Assembly: GCF_024199985.1 (NCBI RefSeq)
Contig: NZ_JANARS010000004.1
Location: forward strand, 310,001-374,000
Direction: 5' to 3'
Source: Nocardioides pinisoli
GTDB lineage: Bacteria; Actinomycetota; Actinomycetes; Propionibacteriales; Nocardioidaceae
DNA: 64,000 nt
In this document: positions 17,008 to 27,017 of the stretch, one piece after another
How positions within the stretch are numbered: position 1 is the first letter of the stretch
Layout: every line of letters starts with the position of its first letter
Made by a program: the position numbers and the translations under genes
The notes under the pieces: generated by a model
The model's input: only the letters and a program-made list of their open reading frames with translations
Databases searched by the model: none
What the model was told of the DNA's origin: nothing

Positions 17008-17014
17008 TGCGGCC

Positions 17015-18298
17015 GTGAGCACCACCCCGACCCGCGTCTTCGTGGCCCGGATCGTCGGGCTGCCGATCTTCGACCCCCAGGGCGACCAGGTGGCCAAGGT
17101 GCGCGACCTCGTCGTCGCGCTCCGCACCGAGACGAGCCAGCCGCGCGTCCTCGGTATGGTCGCCGAGGTCTTCGGACGACGCCGGATCTTCGTGCCGATG
17201 ACGCGGATCACCGCGATCGACAGCGGCCAGGTGCATACGACCGGCCTGCTCAACATGCGCCGCTTCGAGCAGCGCTCGACCGAGACGCTCGTCATGGGCC
17301 AGATGCTCGACCGCACCGTCACGATCAAGGACTCCGGCGTCACCGGGGTCGTCTACGACGTCGCGATGGAGCAGGCGCGCAACCGCGACTGGGTGCTCTC
17401 GCGCGTGGCGGTGCAGGAGCCGAGCAAGGGCTTCCGCCGCAAGGGCCAGACCCACGTGGTCGAGTGGCGCGACGTCACCGGCCTCACCCGCACCGAGCCG
17501 ACCCAGGGGGCCACCCACCTGATCGCCGCGCTCAACGACATGCGCCCGGCCGACGCGGCCAACATGATCCACGACCTCCCGCCGGAGCGGCGTTCGGCCG
17601 TCGTCGCAGCCCTCGACGACGAGCGGCTCGCCGACGTGCTGGAGGAGCTGCCTGAGGAGGACCAGGTCGAGATCCTCGAGCACCTGGACTCCGAGCGCGC
17701 CGCCGACATCCTCGAGGAGATGTCGGCCGACGACGCCGCCGACCTCATCGCCGACCTGAACCCCGAGACCGCCGCGACCCTGCTCGGCCTCATGGAGCCC
17801 GAGGAGGCCGAGGACGTCCGGCGGCTGATGTCCTACGAGGACAACACCGCCGGCGCGATGATGACGCCCGAGCCGGTGATCCTCTCCCCCGACGCGACCA
17901 TCGCCGACGCCCTCGCCCACGTGCGCAACCCCGAGCTCACGCCCGCCCTCGCGGCACTCGTCTACGTCTGCCGCCAGCCGCTGGAGACCCCGACCGGCCG
18001 GCTGCTGGGAGCGGCCCACATCCAGCGCCTCCTGCGCGAGCCCCCCTCCACCCTGGTCGCCGCCGCGCTGGACGAGTCGATGGACCCGCTGCGCCCGGAC
18101 GCCTCGATGGACCAGGTGGCGGCGCACCTGGCGACCTACAACCTCGTCGCGGCGCCCGTGGTCGACGACGAGGGCCGGCTGCTCGGCGCCGTCACGGTCG
18201 ACGACCTGCTCGACCACATGCTCCCCGAGGGCTGGCGCGACCACGCGCCCCGGCCCGGCCGGATCAACGGCGGGCCCAGCGCCGGGAGGGCCGGATGA
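17015..18298 (+). CDS. MgtE-type intracellular domain plus CBS protein, without a channel
   Basis: This 427-residue soluble protein has a PRC-barrel-like N-terminus (FVARIVGLPIFDPQGDQVAKVRD in outline), an MgtE_N helical superhelix with its repeated pattern (ADAANMIHDLPPE, LADVLEELPEEDQ, AADILEEMSADDAADLI), and a CBS pair (TAGAMMTPEPVILSPDATIADAL and later DESMDPLRPDASM). MgtE magnesium channels carry these sensing domains plus five membrane helices; here the membrane part is missing. A magnesium- or nucleotide-sensing role is inferred. The ATGA overlap with the DUF1003 gene and the following mrp suggest one operon. The GTG at 17015 was chosen because the frame upstream is antisense to the EEP gene. 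Confidence 0.85.
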   Translation: MSTTPTRVFVARIVGLPIFDPQGDQVAKVRDLVVALRTETSQPRVLGMVAEVFGRRRIFVPMTRITAIDSGQVHTTGLLNMRRFEQRSTETLVMGQMLDRTVTIKDSGVTGVVYDVAMEQARNRDWVLSRVAVQEPSKGFRRKGQTHVVEWRDVTGLTRTEPTQGATHLIAALNDMRPADAANMIHDLPPERRSAVVAALDDERLADVLEELPEEDQVEILEHLDSERAADILEEMSADDAADLIADLNPETAATLLGLMEPEEAEDVRRLMSYEDNTAGAMMTPEPVILSPDATIADALAHVRNPELTPALAALVYVCRQPLETPTGRLLGAAHIQRLLREPPSTLVAAALDESMDPLRPDASMDQVAAHLATYNLVAAPVVDDEGRLLGAVTVDDLLDHMLPEGWRDHAPRPGRINGGPSAGRAG

Positions 18299-18807
18299 GC
18301 GAGAGCCGTCGTGCGCGTCTCGACACCCCCCGGGAGACGCGCCGCTCGATCGTGCGCCGCCCCAGCGTCGACGCCGACGCGTTCGGCGTCTTCGCCGAGT
18401 CGTTCGCCCGCTACATGGGCACCGCGAAGTTCCTGCTCTGGATGACGATGTTCGTCGCGGCCTGGATCTGCTGGAACGTGCTGGCGCCCGGTGACCTGCG
18501 CTTCGACGAGTTCCCGTTCATCTTCCTGACCCTCATGCTCAGCCTGCAGGCGTCCTACGCGGCCCCGCTGATCCTGCTCGCGCAGAACCGCCAGGAGCAG
18601 CGCGACAAGGTGGTCGCCGAGCAGGACCGCCAGGCCAACGCGCGGGCCCACGCCGACATGGAGTTCCTCGCTCGCGAGGTCGCCTCGCTGCGGATGGCGG
18701 TCGGCGAGGTCGCCACCCGCGACTTCCTCCGCTCGGAGCTGCGCGGGCTCCTCGGCGACATCGAGGACCTCTCGCGCCGGGAGCCCGAGGACGAGCCGGG
18801 CGGGTGA
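18295..18807 (+). CDS. DUF1003 membrane protein
   Basis: This 170-residue protein has two membrane helices, at about residues 42-62 (KFLLWMTMFVAAWICW) and 70-92 (FIFLTLMLSLQASYAAPLIL), followed by a charged cytoplasmic tail with coiled-coil character (QRDKVVAEQDRQANARAHA). This layout and the QASYAAPLI segment identify DUF1003. The function is unknown. Its start overlaps the stop of the MgtE-like gene by four bases. Co-occurrence with that protein suggests it could be the membrane partner of the missing MgtE channel, which is an inference. Confidence 0.88.
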   Translation: MSESRRARLDTPRETRRSIVRRPSVDADAFGVFAESFARYMGTAKFLLWMTMFVAAWICWNVLAPGDLRFDEFPFIFLTLMLSLQASYAAPLILLAQNRQEQRDKVVAEQDRQANARAHADMEFLAREVASLRMAVGEVATRDFLRSELRGLLGDIEDLSRREPEDEPGG

Positions 18808-18824
18808 GCCCTCGGGGTGGCTCG

Positions 18825-18830
18825 TAGACT
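18825..18830 (+). promoter_or_regulatory. -10-like TAGACT for mrp
   Basis: TAGACT ends eight bases before the ATG at 18839, inside the 31-bp gap after the DUF1003 gene, so mrp may also be transcribed separately. Confidence 0.4.
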
Positions 18831-18838
18831 TCATCCCC

Positions 18839-19999
18839 ATGAGCACCCCCACGCAGCAACAGGTGATGGACGCCCTCGCGACCGTCAACGACCCGGAGAT
18901 CAAGCGCCCGATCACGGACCTGGGGATGGTCGACTCCGTCGAGGTCGCCGGGGACGGCTCGGTCGCGGTCCACGTGCTGCTCACGGTGGCGGGCTGCCCG
19001 CTCAAGGACACCATCAACCGCGAGGTCACGGCTGCCGTCACCAAGGTCCCCGGCGTCGCGTCGGTCGACCTCACCCTCGGCGTGATGACCGCCGAGCAGC
19101 GCGCCGGCCTCAAGGAGATCCTCAGCGACGGGCGTGCCCAGCGCGAGATCCCGTTCGCCCAGCCCGGCTCGCTCACCAAGGTCTACGCCATCGCCAGCGG
19201 CAAGGGCGGCGTCGGCAAGTCGTCGGTCACGGTCAACCTCGCCCTCTCGCTCGCCTCGCAGGGCCTCAGGGTCGGCATCGTCGACGCCGACATCTACGGC
19301 CACTCGGTGCCGGCGATGCTGGGCGTGGCCGACACCCGGCCGACCCAGGTCGACGACCTCATCATGCCGGTGCCCACGCCGAGCGGCGTCTCGGTCATCT
19401 CCATCGGGATGCTCAAGCCCCGCCGCGACCAGGTGGTCGCGTGGCGCGGCCCGATGCTCGACCGGGCCCTCGTCCAGATGCTCGCCGACGTCTACTGGGG
19501 CGACCTCGACGCGCTGCTGCTCGACCTGCCCCCGGGCACCGGCGACGTGGCCATCTCCCTCGGCCAGCACCTGCCGAGCGCCGAGGTCGTGGTCGTCACG
19601 ACCCCGCAGGAGGCGGCCGCCGAGGTCGCCGAGCGCGCCGGCACGATGGCCTCGATGATGCACCAGCGCGTGGTCGGCGTGGTCGAGAACATGAGCTACC
19701 TCCCCTGCCCGCACTGCCCGCCGGAGGACGACCACCGCCTGGAGATCTTCGGCAGCGGCGGCGGTGCCCGCGTCGCGGCGACCCTGTCGGAGCGGTTCGG
19801 CTACGACGTCCCGATGCTGGCGCAGATCCCGCTCGACATCTCGCTGCGCGAGGGCGGTGACGTCGGCAAGCCCATCGTGGAGGCCGACCCGACCGCTCCC
19901 GCCGCGCGCGAGCTCACCCGGGTGGCCCAGACGCTGGCGGGCCGCGGACGCGGGCTGGCCGGCATGCAGCTCGGGCTCACCCCGTCCAGCAAGTTCTGA
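18839..19999 (+). CDS. mrp: Mrp/ApbC-family iron-sulfur carrier ATPase
   Basis: This 386-residue P-loop protein has an N-terminal MIP18/DUF59-like domain (residues 1-95, DPEIKRPITDLGMV with the partly conserved VAGCPLKDTI Cys) and a ParA/Mrp ATPase domain. The deviant Walker A is ASGKGGVGKSSVTVNLA (about 120-136), with DADIYGHSVP and DLPPGTGDVAI. The metal-binding CxxC appears as YLPCPHCPPED. Mrp/NBP35 proteins bind and transfer [4Fe-4S] clusters in the cytosol. The order MgtE-like, DUF1003, mrp, tatB is also found clustered in mycobacteria, so this is a conserved neighbourhood. Confidence 0.92.
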   Translation: MSTPTQQQVMDALATVNDPEIKRPITDLGMVDSVEVAGDGSVAVHVLLTVAGCPLKDTINREVTAAVTKVPGVASVDLTLGVMTAEQRAGLKEILSDGRAQREIPFAQPGSLTKVYAIASGKGGVGKSSVTVNLALSLASQGLRVGIVDADIYGHSVPAMLGVADTRPTQVDDLIMPVPTPSGVSVISIGMLKPRRDQVVAWRGPMLDRALVQMLADVYWGDLDALLLDLPPGTGDVAISLGQHLPSAEVVVVTTPQEAAAEVAERAGTMASMMHQRVVGVVENMSYLPCPHCPPEDDHRLEIFGSGGGARVAATLSERFGYDVPMLAQIPLDISLREGGDVGKPIVEADPTAPAARELTRVAQTLAGRGRGLAGMQLGLTPSSKF

Positions 20000-20029
20000 C
20001 CACGTCCGACGACCGCTCCGACCAGGCAG

Positions 20030-20035
20030 TAGGTT
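20030..20035 (+). promoter_or_regulatory. -10-like TAGGTT for tatB
   Basis: TAGGTT ends seven bases before the ATG at 20043, consistent with leaderless transcription of tatB in the 43-bp gap after mrp. Confidence 0.45.
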
Positions 20036-20042
20036 CTGAGGC

Positions 20043-20372
20043 ATGTTCGACGTCGGGCTCCTCGAGCTGGCCGTGATCGCCCTCGTGGCGGTCGTCGTGC
20101 TGGGTCCGGACAAGCTGCCCGACCTCGCCCGTCAGGCGGCCCAGCTGCTCCACCGGGCCCGGGGGCTCGCCACCAACGCGCGCGACGAGCTGCGCAACGA
20201 GCTCGGCCCGGAGTACTCCGACCTCCAGCTGCGCGACCTCGACCCCCGCTCGATCGTGCGCAAGCACATCACCGAGGCCATGGCCGAGGTCGACCGCGAG
20301 CAGGCCGAGGCCGCCAAGAAGTCCGTGCTCCCCGAGGGCCACGTCCCGCCCTACGACGTCGAGGCCACCTGA
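20043..20372 (+). CDS. tatB: Sec-independent protein translocase subunit TatB
   Basis: This 109-residue protein has a single N-terminal membrane helix (MFDVGLLELAVIALVAVVVLG, in outline residues 2-20), then the Gly-Pro-Asp-Lys-Leu-Pro hinge and an amphipathic helix LARQAAQLLHRARGLATNA, the signature of TatA/B. The Glu in LLELAV and the longer tail (LRNELGPEY, IVRKHITEA) favour TatB over TatA. TatB works with TatC as receptor for twin-arginine signal peptides. tatA and tatC are not in this window. It is convergent with the next gene, with a gap of only five bases. Confidence 0.9.
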   Translation: MFDVGLLELAVIALVAVVVLGPDKLPDLARQAAQLLHRARGLATNARDELRNELGPEYSDLQLRDLDPRSIVRKHITEAMAEVDREQAEAAKKSVLPEGHVPPYDVEAT

Positions 20373-20377
20373 CGCCC

Positions 20378-20914
20378 TCAGTCGTCGCGGCTCTGCACGG
20401 CGACGAGCCCGGCATAGGGCACGAGGAGCGTCGTGCCGGCGCTGTCGCGGACCTCGAGGAAGTCCGCGCCGACGCGCACGACGTACGCCTCGTGGCGGGT
20501 GCCGTCGGCCAGGTGCAGCAGGCAGCGCGCCTCCGCGTCCGCGAGCCGGCGCAGCGCCGCGCGCAGGCCGAGCCGGTCGACCGGCGACCAGGCGAGCTCG
20601 GGCACCGAGCGCCCGCTCGCTCCCCGTACAGCGGTGACGGCTCGTAGCGGGACGATCCAGTCCTGGGCCGCACCGCTCAGCAGGCACCACCCCTCCCCCA
20701 CCCGCGCCAGCCGGCCCTCGACCCGTCCCAGGTGCGGGACGTCGAGCGACACCTCGTGCCCGCGTGAGGCCATCAGCCGGCTGGCGAGGGTGACGGCGCC
20801 GTACTCGGTGCGGGCGCGGTCCGCGAGCTCGGCCTCCCGGTCGGCCTCCCAAGCCGCCGCGGCCTGGCCCTCGAGGTCGTCGAACAGCGCGAACAGGTCG
20901 TGCTCCCAGGACAT
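20378..20914 (-). CDS. Conserved actinobacterial protein of unknown function
   Basis: This 178-residue soluble protein has an acidic helical N-terminus (MSWEHDLFALFDDLEGQAAAAW, in outline) and a beta-rich remainder with two similar strands-and-turn segments (HLGRVEGRLARVGEGWCLL and DFLEVRDSAGTTLLVPYAG) that recall an Sm- or PRC-like small barrel. I know similar actinobacterial proteins only as hypothetical. A -10-like TAGGCT (20921-20926) ends six bases before the ATG and overlaps the stop codon of the upstream lipoprotein gene. Confidence 0.75.
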   Translation of the reverse strand: MSWEHDLFALFDDLEGQAAAAWEADREAELADRARTEYGAVTLASRLMASRGHEVSLDVPHLGRVEGRLARVGEGWCLLSGAAQDWIVPLRAVTAVRGASGRSVPELAWSPVDRLGLRAALRRLADAEARCLLHLADGTRHEAYVVRVGADFLEVRDSAGTTLLVPYAGLVAVQSRDD

Positions 20915-20920
20915 GGGCCG

Positions 20921-20926
20921 AGCCTA
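20921..20926 (-). promoter_or_regulatory. -10-like TAGGCT overlapping the preceding stop codon
   Basis: TAGGCT on the minus strand ends six bases before the ATG at 20914. Its first three bases are the stop codon of the lipoprotein gene upstream. Confidence 0.45.
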
Positions 20927-21973
20927 GCCAGCCGTGTGGATGACCTCGCAGGCCCGCGTGTCGGGCCGGCAGCGGGCCAACGCCTGGGTGCTCTCGTCCG
21001 GGGAGACGAGCTGCGCCAGCAGCTGGTCAGCGGTCTCCCAGCGGAACCCCGGGACAGCGAACCGCCACCCGTCGGGCGCGTCGATGACGTCCGAGCCCGA
21101 GCCGTCGCGCCGCTGCACGTGCAGGTCGGTGGTCGTCCACGCCTCGCCGCCGATCGACCCCGGCGGCACGTAGGCGAGCCACTGCTCCCCGGCCTCGAGC
21201 ACGTCGTGGGTCGGCACCGGGCCCAGCCGGGTGAGCGTGCCGTCCGGTGCGAGGCGGGCGAGGTAGGGCGCCCCGCTGGTCTCGTCGGTCTGACCGTAGG
21301 TCGTCCCCGCGTTGACGATGAGGCCCGCGTCGGTCCCCCTCAGGACCACCTGTCCCGGCGCGGTATCGGCGAGGTCCACGACGGCGTTGTCGACCAGGGG
21401 TCGCCAGAGCCACTGGAAGTCGGGACCGCCGGCCACGACGAGTCCGTCGTCGGTCACCGCCACCGCCCGGGGAGGCGGGTCGATCGGTCCGCGCGGGAGG
21501 TCGACGGCACCGAAGCCCTCGCCGGCGAACTCGGTGTCAGCCCCCACCAGCCGCCACCGGTCGCCGGGCTCGGCCTCCACGTGCGCGGTGTAGCCGCCGC
21601 CGGGCGAGATGACGACCGACTGGTCGATCCGACCGTCGATGGGCTGGGGCTCGTCGTCGAAGCCCCACCACCACGTGCGGTCGTCACGCAGCGCGACCCA
21701 GTGCGTGCCACGACCCTCCGCCGTGAACCACCGACCGGGCACCTGGGCACCGCCGACGAAGAGGTCGAGGCCCACCGCCACGGGAAGGTCCGTGTCCGGC
21801 GCGCCCTCCGCCTCGGGCTCACCGGTGCCCTGCGACGTCTCCTGCACCGTCGGCTCCGCACGTGCGGGTGCATCGCCGCTCGGCAGCGACCCGCACCCGG
21901 CCCCCGCAGCCAGCAGCGTGCCTGCCGCCGCGGCCCGGACCGCGGCTCGCTCCGTGATCGTCCTCATCGTCAT
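20924..21973 (-). CDS. Lipoprotein of unknown function
   Basis: This protein of about 349 residues has a lipoprotein signal: basic TERAAVRAA, hydrophobic stretch and lipobox LLAAGAGCGSLP, with Cys near residue 27. A Thr/Glu/Pro linker follows. The rest is beta-rich with repeated Trp-containing strands (HWVALRDDRTWWWGFD, PDFQWLWRPLVDNAV) and could be a beta-propeller, but no family is recognised. Two in-frame ATGs (21973, 21967) follow an AAGGGGG ribosome-binding site; the second has the better spacing. It is divergent from the LysM gene, sharing a 137-bp promoter region. Confidence 0.7.
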   Translation of the reverse strand: MTMRTITERAAVRAAAAGTLLAAGAGCGSLPSGDAPARAEPTVQETSQGTGEPEAEGAPDTDLPVAVGLDLFVGGAQVPGRWFTAEGRGTHWVALRDDRTWWWGFDDEPQPIDGRIDQSVVISPGGGYTAHVEAEPGDRWRLVGADTEFAGEGFGAVDLPRGPIDPPPRAVAVTDDGLVVAGGPDFQWLWRPLVDNAVVDLADTAPGQVVLRGTDAGLIVNAGTTYGQTDETSGAPYLARLAPDGTLTRLGPVPTHDVLEAGEQWLAYVPPGSIGGEAWTTTDLHVQRRDGSGSDVIDAPDGWRFAVPGFRWETADQLLAQLVSPDESTQALARCRPDTRACEVIHTAG

Positions 21974-22048
21974 CGTCCCCCTTGCACCGGGAGACGTCGT
22001 GGACCTCCGGTCGGTTGCCGCGGCCCTCGAACTTCTGTGGATGACGCG

Positions 22049-22077
22049 TTGACAGCATGCGTGAACATTCGTTGAAT
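22049..22077 (+). promoter_or_regulatory. Consensus-like promoter of the LysM/Rv3235 operon
   Basis: A perfect -35 TTGACA (22049-22054), a 17-bp spacer and TTGAAT as -10 (22072-22077) form the best housekeeping-type promoter in the window. Transcription would start near 22084, giving a leader of about 27 bases that contains a GAAAGGA ribosome-binding site before the ATG at 22111. Confidence 0.75.
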
Positions 22078-22110
22078 GAAGCAAACACACGCAAACGAAA
22101 GGATCGTGTG

Positions 22111-22797
22111 ATGTCTCGGGGGATGCTCACCGCGTGCCGGCCGTACGCCGTCTGGGCGGGCGTGACGGCTGTCGCGGCGGCCGCCGCCGCGTCGGTGCCG
22201 GCCGCGTGGCGCGAGGCGACGCACGCCAGTGCCCACGAGCGCGTCCCCGACGTGCTCGTCGCCGGCTGCGCCACCTTGCTGGCCCTGTCGCTGGGATGGC
22301 TCTGGCTGGTCACCTCGGTGACGGTCGCCGAGCTCGTGGCCGGCCGGGTGCCCCGCGGCGCCGGAGGGGCCACCCGGCGCCTCGTGCTGCTCGCGTGCGG
22401 AGCTGCCGTGGTCGCCGGTGCGGCCCTGCCCGCCCACGCCTCGGGCGGTGACGGGGCGGAGGTGCTCGTGGGGCTCCCGCTCCCCGAGCGCGCGGTCGCC
22501 CCGGCCACCACCCCGGCCATCACCCCGGCCGTCACCCCGGTATCGCCCACTCCTGTCCTGCGGACGACCGGCGACACCCACGTGGTCCGCGAGGGCGACT
22601 CGCTGTGGTCCATCGCCCGGGCCCACCCGGCGCCGGGTGTCGGCGTCGACGAGCGGTGGCGAGCGATCTGGCGCCACAACCGTGACGTCGTGGGCGACGA
22701 CCCCGACGTGATCCACCCGGGTCAGGCGCTCCGCCTGCCTGCCGACCCGCCCACCGACCCAGCCACCCACACCGAGAAGGACGGAGAACCACGATGA
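22111..22797 (+). CDS. LysM-domain membrane protein
   Basis: This 228-residue protein has hydrophobic segments at about 10-30, 46-75 and 90-110, a Pro/Thr/Ala linker, then one LysM domain (157-209: THVVREGDSLWSIAR, ending HPGQALRLP). LysM binds peptidoglycan N-acetylglucosamine, so the domain should sit outside the membrane. The start at 22111 has GAAAGGA eight bases upstream and a strong promoter. The stop overlaps the start of the Rv3235-like gene (ATGA). LysM plus Rv3235-like genes next to secA is a familiar actinobacterial arrangement. Confidence 0.82.
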   Translation: MSRGMLTACRPYAVWAGVTAVAAAAAASVPAAWREATHASAHERVPDVLVAGCATLLALSLGWLWLVTSVTVAELVAGRVPRGAGGATRRLVLLACGAAVVAGAALPAHASGGDGAEVLVGLPLPERAVAPATTPAITPAVTPVSPTPVLRTTGDTHVVREGDSLWSIARAHPAPGVGVDERWRAIWRHNRDVVGDDPDVIHPGQALRLPADPPTDPATHTEKDGEPR

Positions 22798-23312
22798 GCA
22801 CACCCGACACCGCCGAGGCCGAGGTCATCGTGCTCCGACCGCGTCCCGGCATGGCCAGCGTCCAGGGGGCGCTCGCCCTGGACCTGACGCCGCGCACCGC
22901 TCCCCCGCGGCCGCGCCTGCGCAGCACCCGCGCCAGCGACCTGGCCGACCTCGAGCGCGCCTCCCGGGAGCAGGTGGACGCCTTCGTCGGGCGCTACCTG
23001 CAGGCGGCGGTCGAGATCGCGGCCGGCGACCGCCCGGTCGCCCAGCTGCTCCGCCACACCGTGCCGGAGGTCTTCGACGCCCTGGCCGGGCGCGCCCGCA
23101 CGGTCACCGCCGCCGGTGGTCTCGCCCCGGGCCGGGTCCGGGGAACCAACCCGGCGCGGCCGGTCGTCGTCGGCGTACGCACCGCCCTGATCCGCAGCGA
23201 CGCGGTCGAGGCGAGCGCGCACGTGCGCTACGGCCGTCGCTCACGCGCGGTCGCCGCGCGGTTCGAGGTCGTGCGCGACCGCTGGCAGTGCGTCGCGATC
23301 GCGTGGGGCTGA
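22794..23312 (+). CDS. Rv3235-family protein
   Basis: This 172-residue cytosolic protein is basic and resembles the Rv3235 family of M. tuberculosis, also encoded near secA1. The conserved part spans about residues 60-172: a helical segment LQAAVEIAAGDRPVAQLLRH, then strands ending RFEVVRDRWQCVAIAWG. The function is unknown, with a fold recalling SnoaL/NTF2 or SecC-like small domains. Translation is coupled to the LysM gene by a four-base overlap. It is convergent with secA across a hairpin. Confidence 0.82.
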   Translation: MSTPDTAEAEVIVLRPRPGMASVQGALALDLTPRTAPPRPRLRSTRASDLADLERASREQVDAFVGRYLQAAVEIAAGDRPVAQLLRHTVPEVFDALAGRARTVTAAGGLAPGRVRGTNPARPVVVGVRTALIRSDAVEASAHVRYGRRSRAVAARFEVVRDRWQCVAIAWG

Positions 23313-23317
23313 CGCCC

Positions 23318-23344
23318 GACCCGGGCCGAGCCCGGCCCGGGGTC
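23318..23344. terminator. GC hairpin between convergent genes
   Basis: GACCCGGGCC (23318-23327) pairs with GGCCCGGGGTC (23334-23344) with one bulge, filling the 34-bp gap between the Rv3235-like gene and secA. It is a likely bidirectional terminator. Confidence 0.6.
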
Positions 23345-23346
23345 GC

Positions 23347-26187
<2,841 letters not shown>

Positions 26188-26193
26188 GAGTGG

Positions 26194-26199
26194 TAACTG
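26194..26199 (-). promoter_or_regulatory. -10-like TACAGT for secA
   Basis: TACAGT on the minus strand ends about six to eight bases before the GTG at 26187. A leaderless or very short leader transcript is likely, since no ribosome-binding site is present. Confidence 0.4.
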
Positions 26200-26338
26200 T
26201 ACCCAGCGAACCCAGCCTCGCGGGATTCGGAGCCGCCCCGGGGGCTGCAACCGGCGCTCAAGCGGACTGCAAGCGACGCGGCCCACGGTGGGTGCCGACA
26301 GCCCGGGACCTGCCGGGCGCCCACCTCCAGGAGCCTCC

Positions 26339-27010
26339 GTGAGCACCACCACCCCTGACGTGACCGACACGCGCGTGATGAACACGCTGCACACCTTCTT
26401 CCGGCGCGAGCACCGGCTCGCCGGCGGGCTCCTGCGCGGAGTGGCCGACGGCGACACCGCCCGGGCGAAGGTGGTCGGCGCGCACCTCGACTTCCTCCTG
26501 CGCGCCCTGCACCACCACCACACGATCGAGGACCGGGTGCTGTGGCCCCTGCTGCTCGAGCGGGTGCCCGACGAGCTGGCACCGATCGTGCACCTGATGG
26601 AGTCGCAGCACCAGCGTGTCGACGGCCTCATCGGTGAGATCGGCGCCCTCCTGCCCGGGTGGGTCCGCGACGCCGACGCCGTCACGGCGAACCGCCTCGC
26701 CGACCTGTTCGACACCCTCTACGTGCACCTGGCCGAGCACCTCGACGCCGAGGAGGAGCGGCTGCTGCCGATCGCGGCGCGCTGCATGACCCAGGCCGAG
26801 TGGGACCACATGGGCGAGGTGGCCCGGCGCGAGGCACCGCGCGAGGAGGGCATGCTCGCGCTCGGCATGTTCCAGCACGACGGCGACCCCGAGGTCTTCG
26901 CCCAGATGCTCGGGGACGCGCCCGCGCCGGTCCGCTGGCTCCTCCCCCGGCTCGCGCGACGTGCCTTCCGGCGGCACGCGCTCGCGGTCCACGGCACCGC
27001 CACCCCGTGA
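26339..27010 (+). CDS. Hemerythrin HHE-domain protein
   Basis: This 223-residue cytosolic protein has the His/Glu pattern of a di-iron hemerythrin-like four-helix bundle: [35 protein letters not shown] and [17 protein letters not shown]. Such proteins bind O2, NO or H2O2 and are linked to oxidative and nitrosative stress. The C-terminal third ([33 protein letters not shown]) is basic and typical of actinobacterial members. The GTG at 26339 has AGGAG six bases upstream. It is divergent from secA with a 151-bp gap and convergent with the SARP gene. Confidence 0.85.
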   Translation: MSTTTPDVTDTRVMNTLHTFFRREHRLAGGLLRGVADGDTARAKVVGAHLDFLLRALHHHHTIEDRVLWPLLLERVPDELAPIVHLMESQHQRVDGLIGEIGALLPGWVRDADAVTANRLADLFDTLYVHLAEHLDAEEERLLPIAARCMTQAEWDHMGEVARREAPREEGMLALGMFQHDGDPEVFAQMLGDAPAPVRWLLPRLARRAFRRHALAVHGTATP

Positions 27011-27017
27011 CCCCGCG

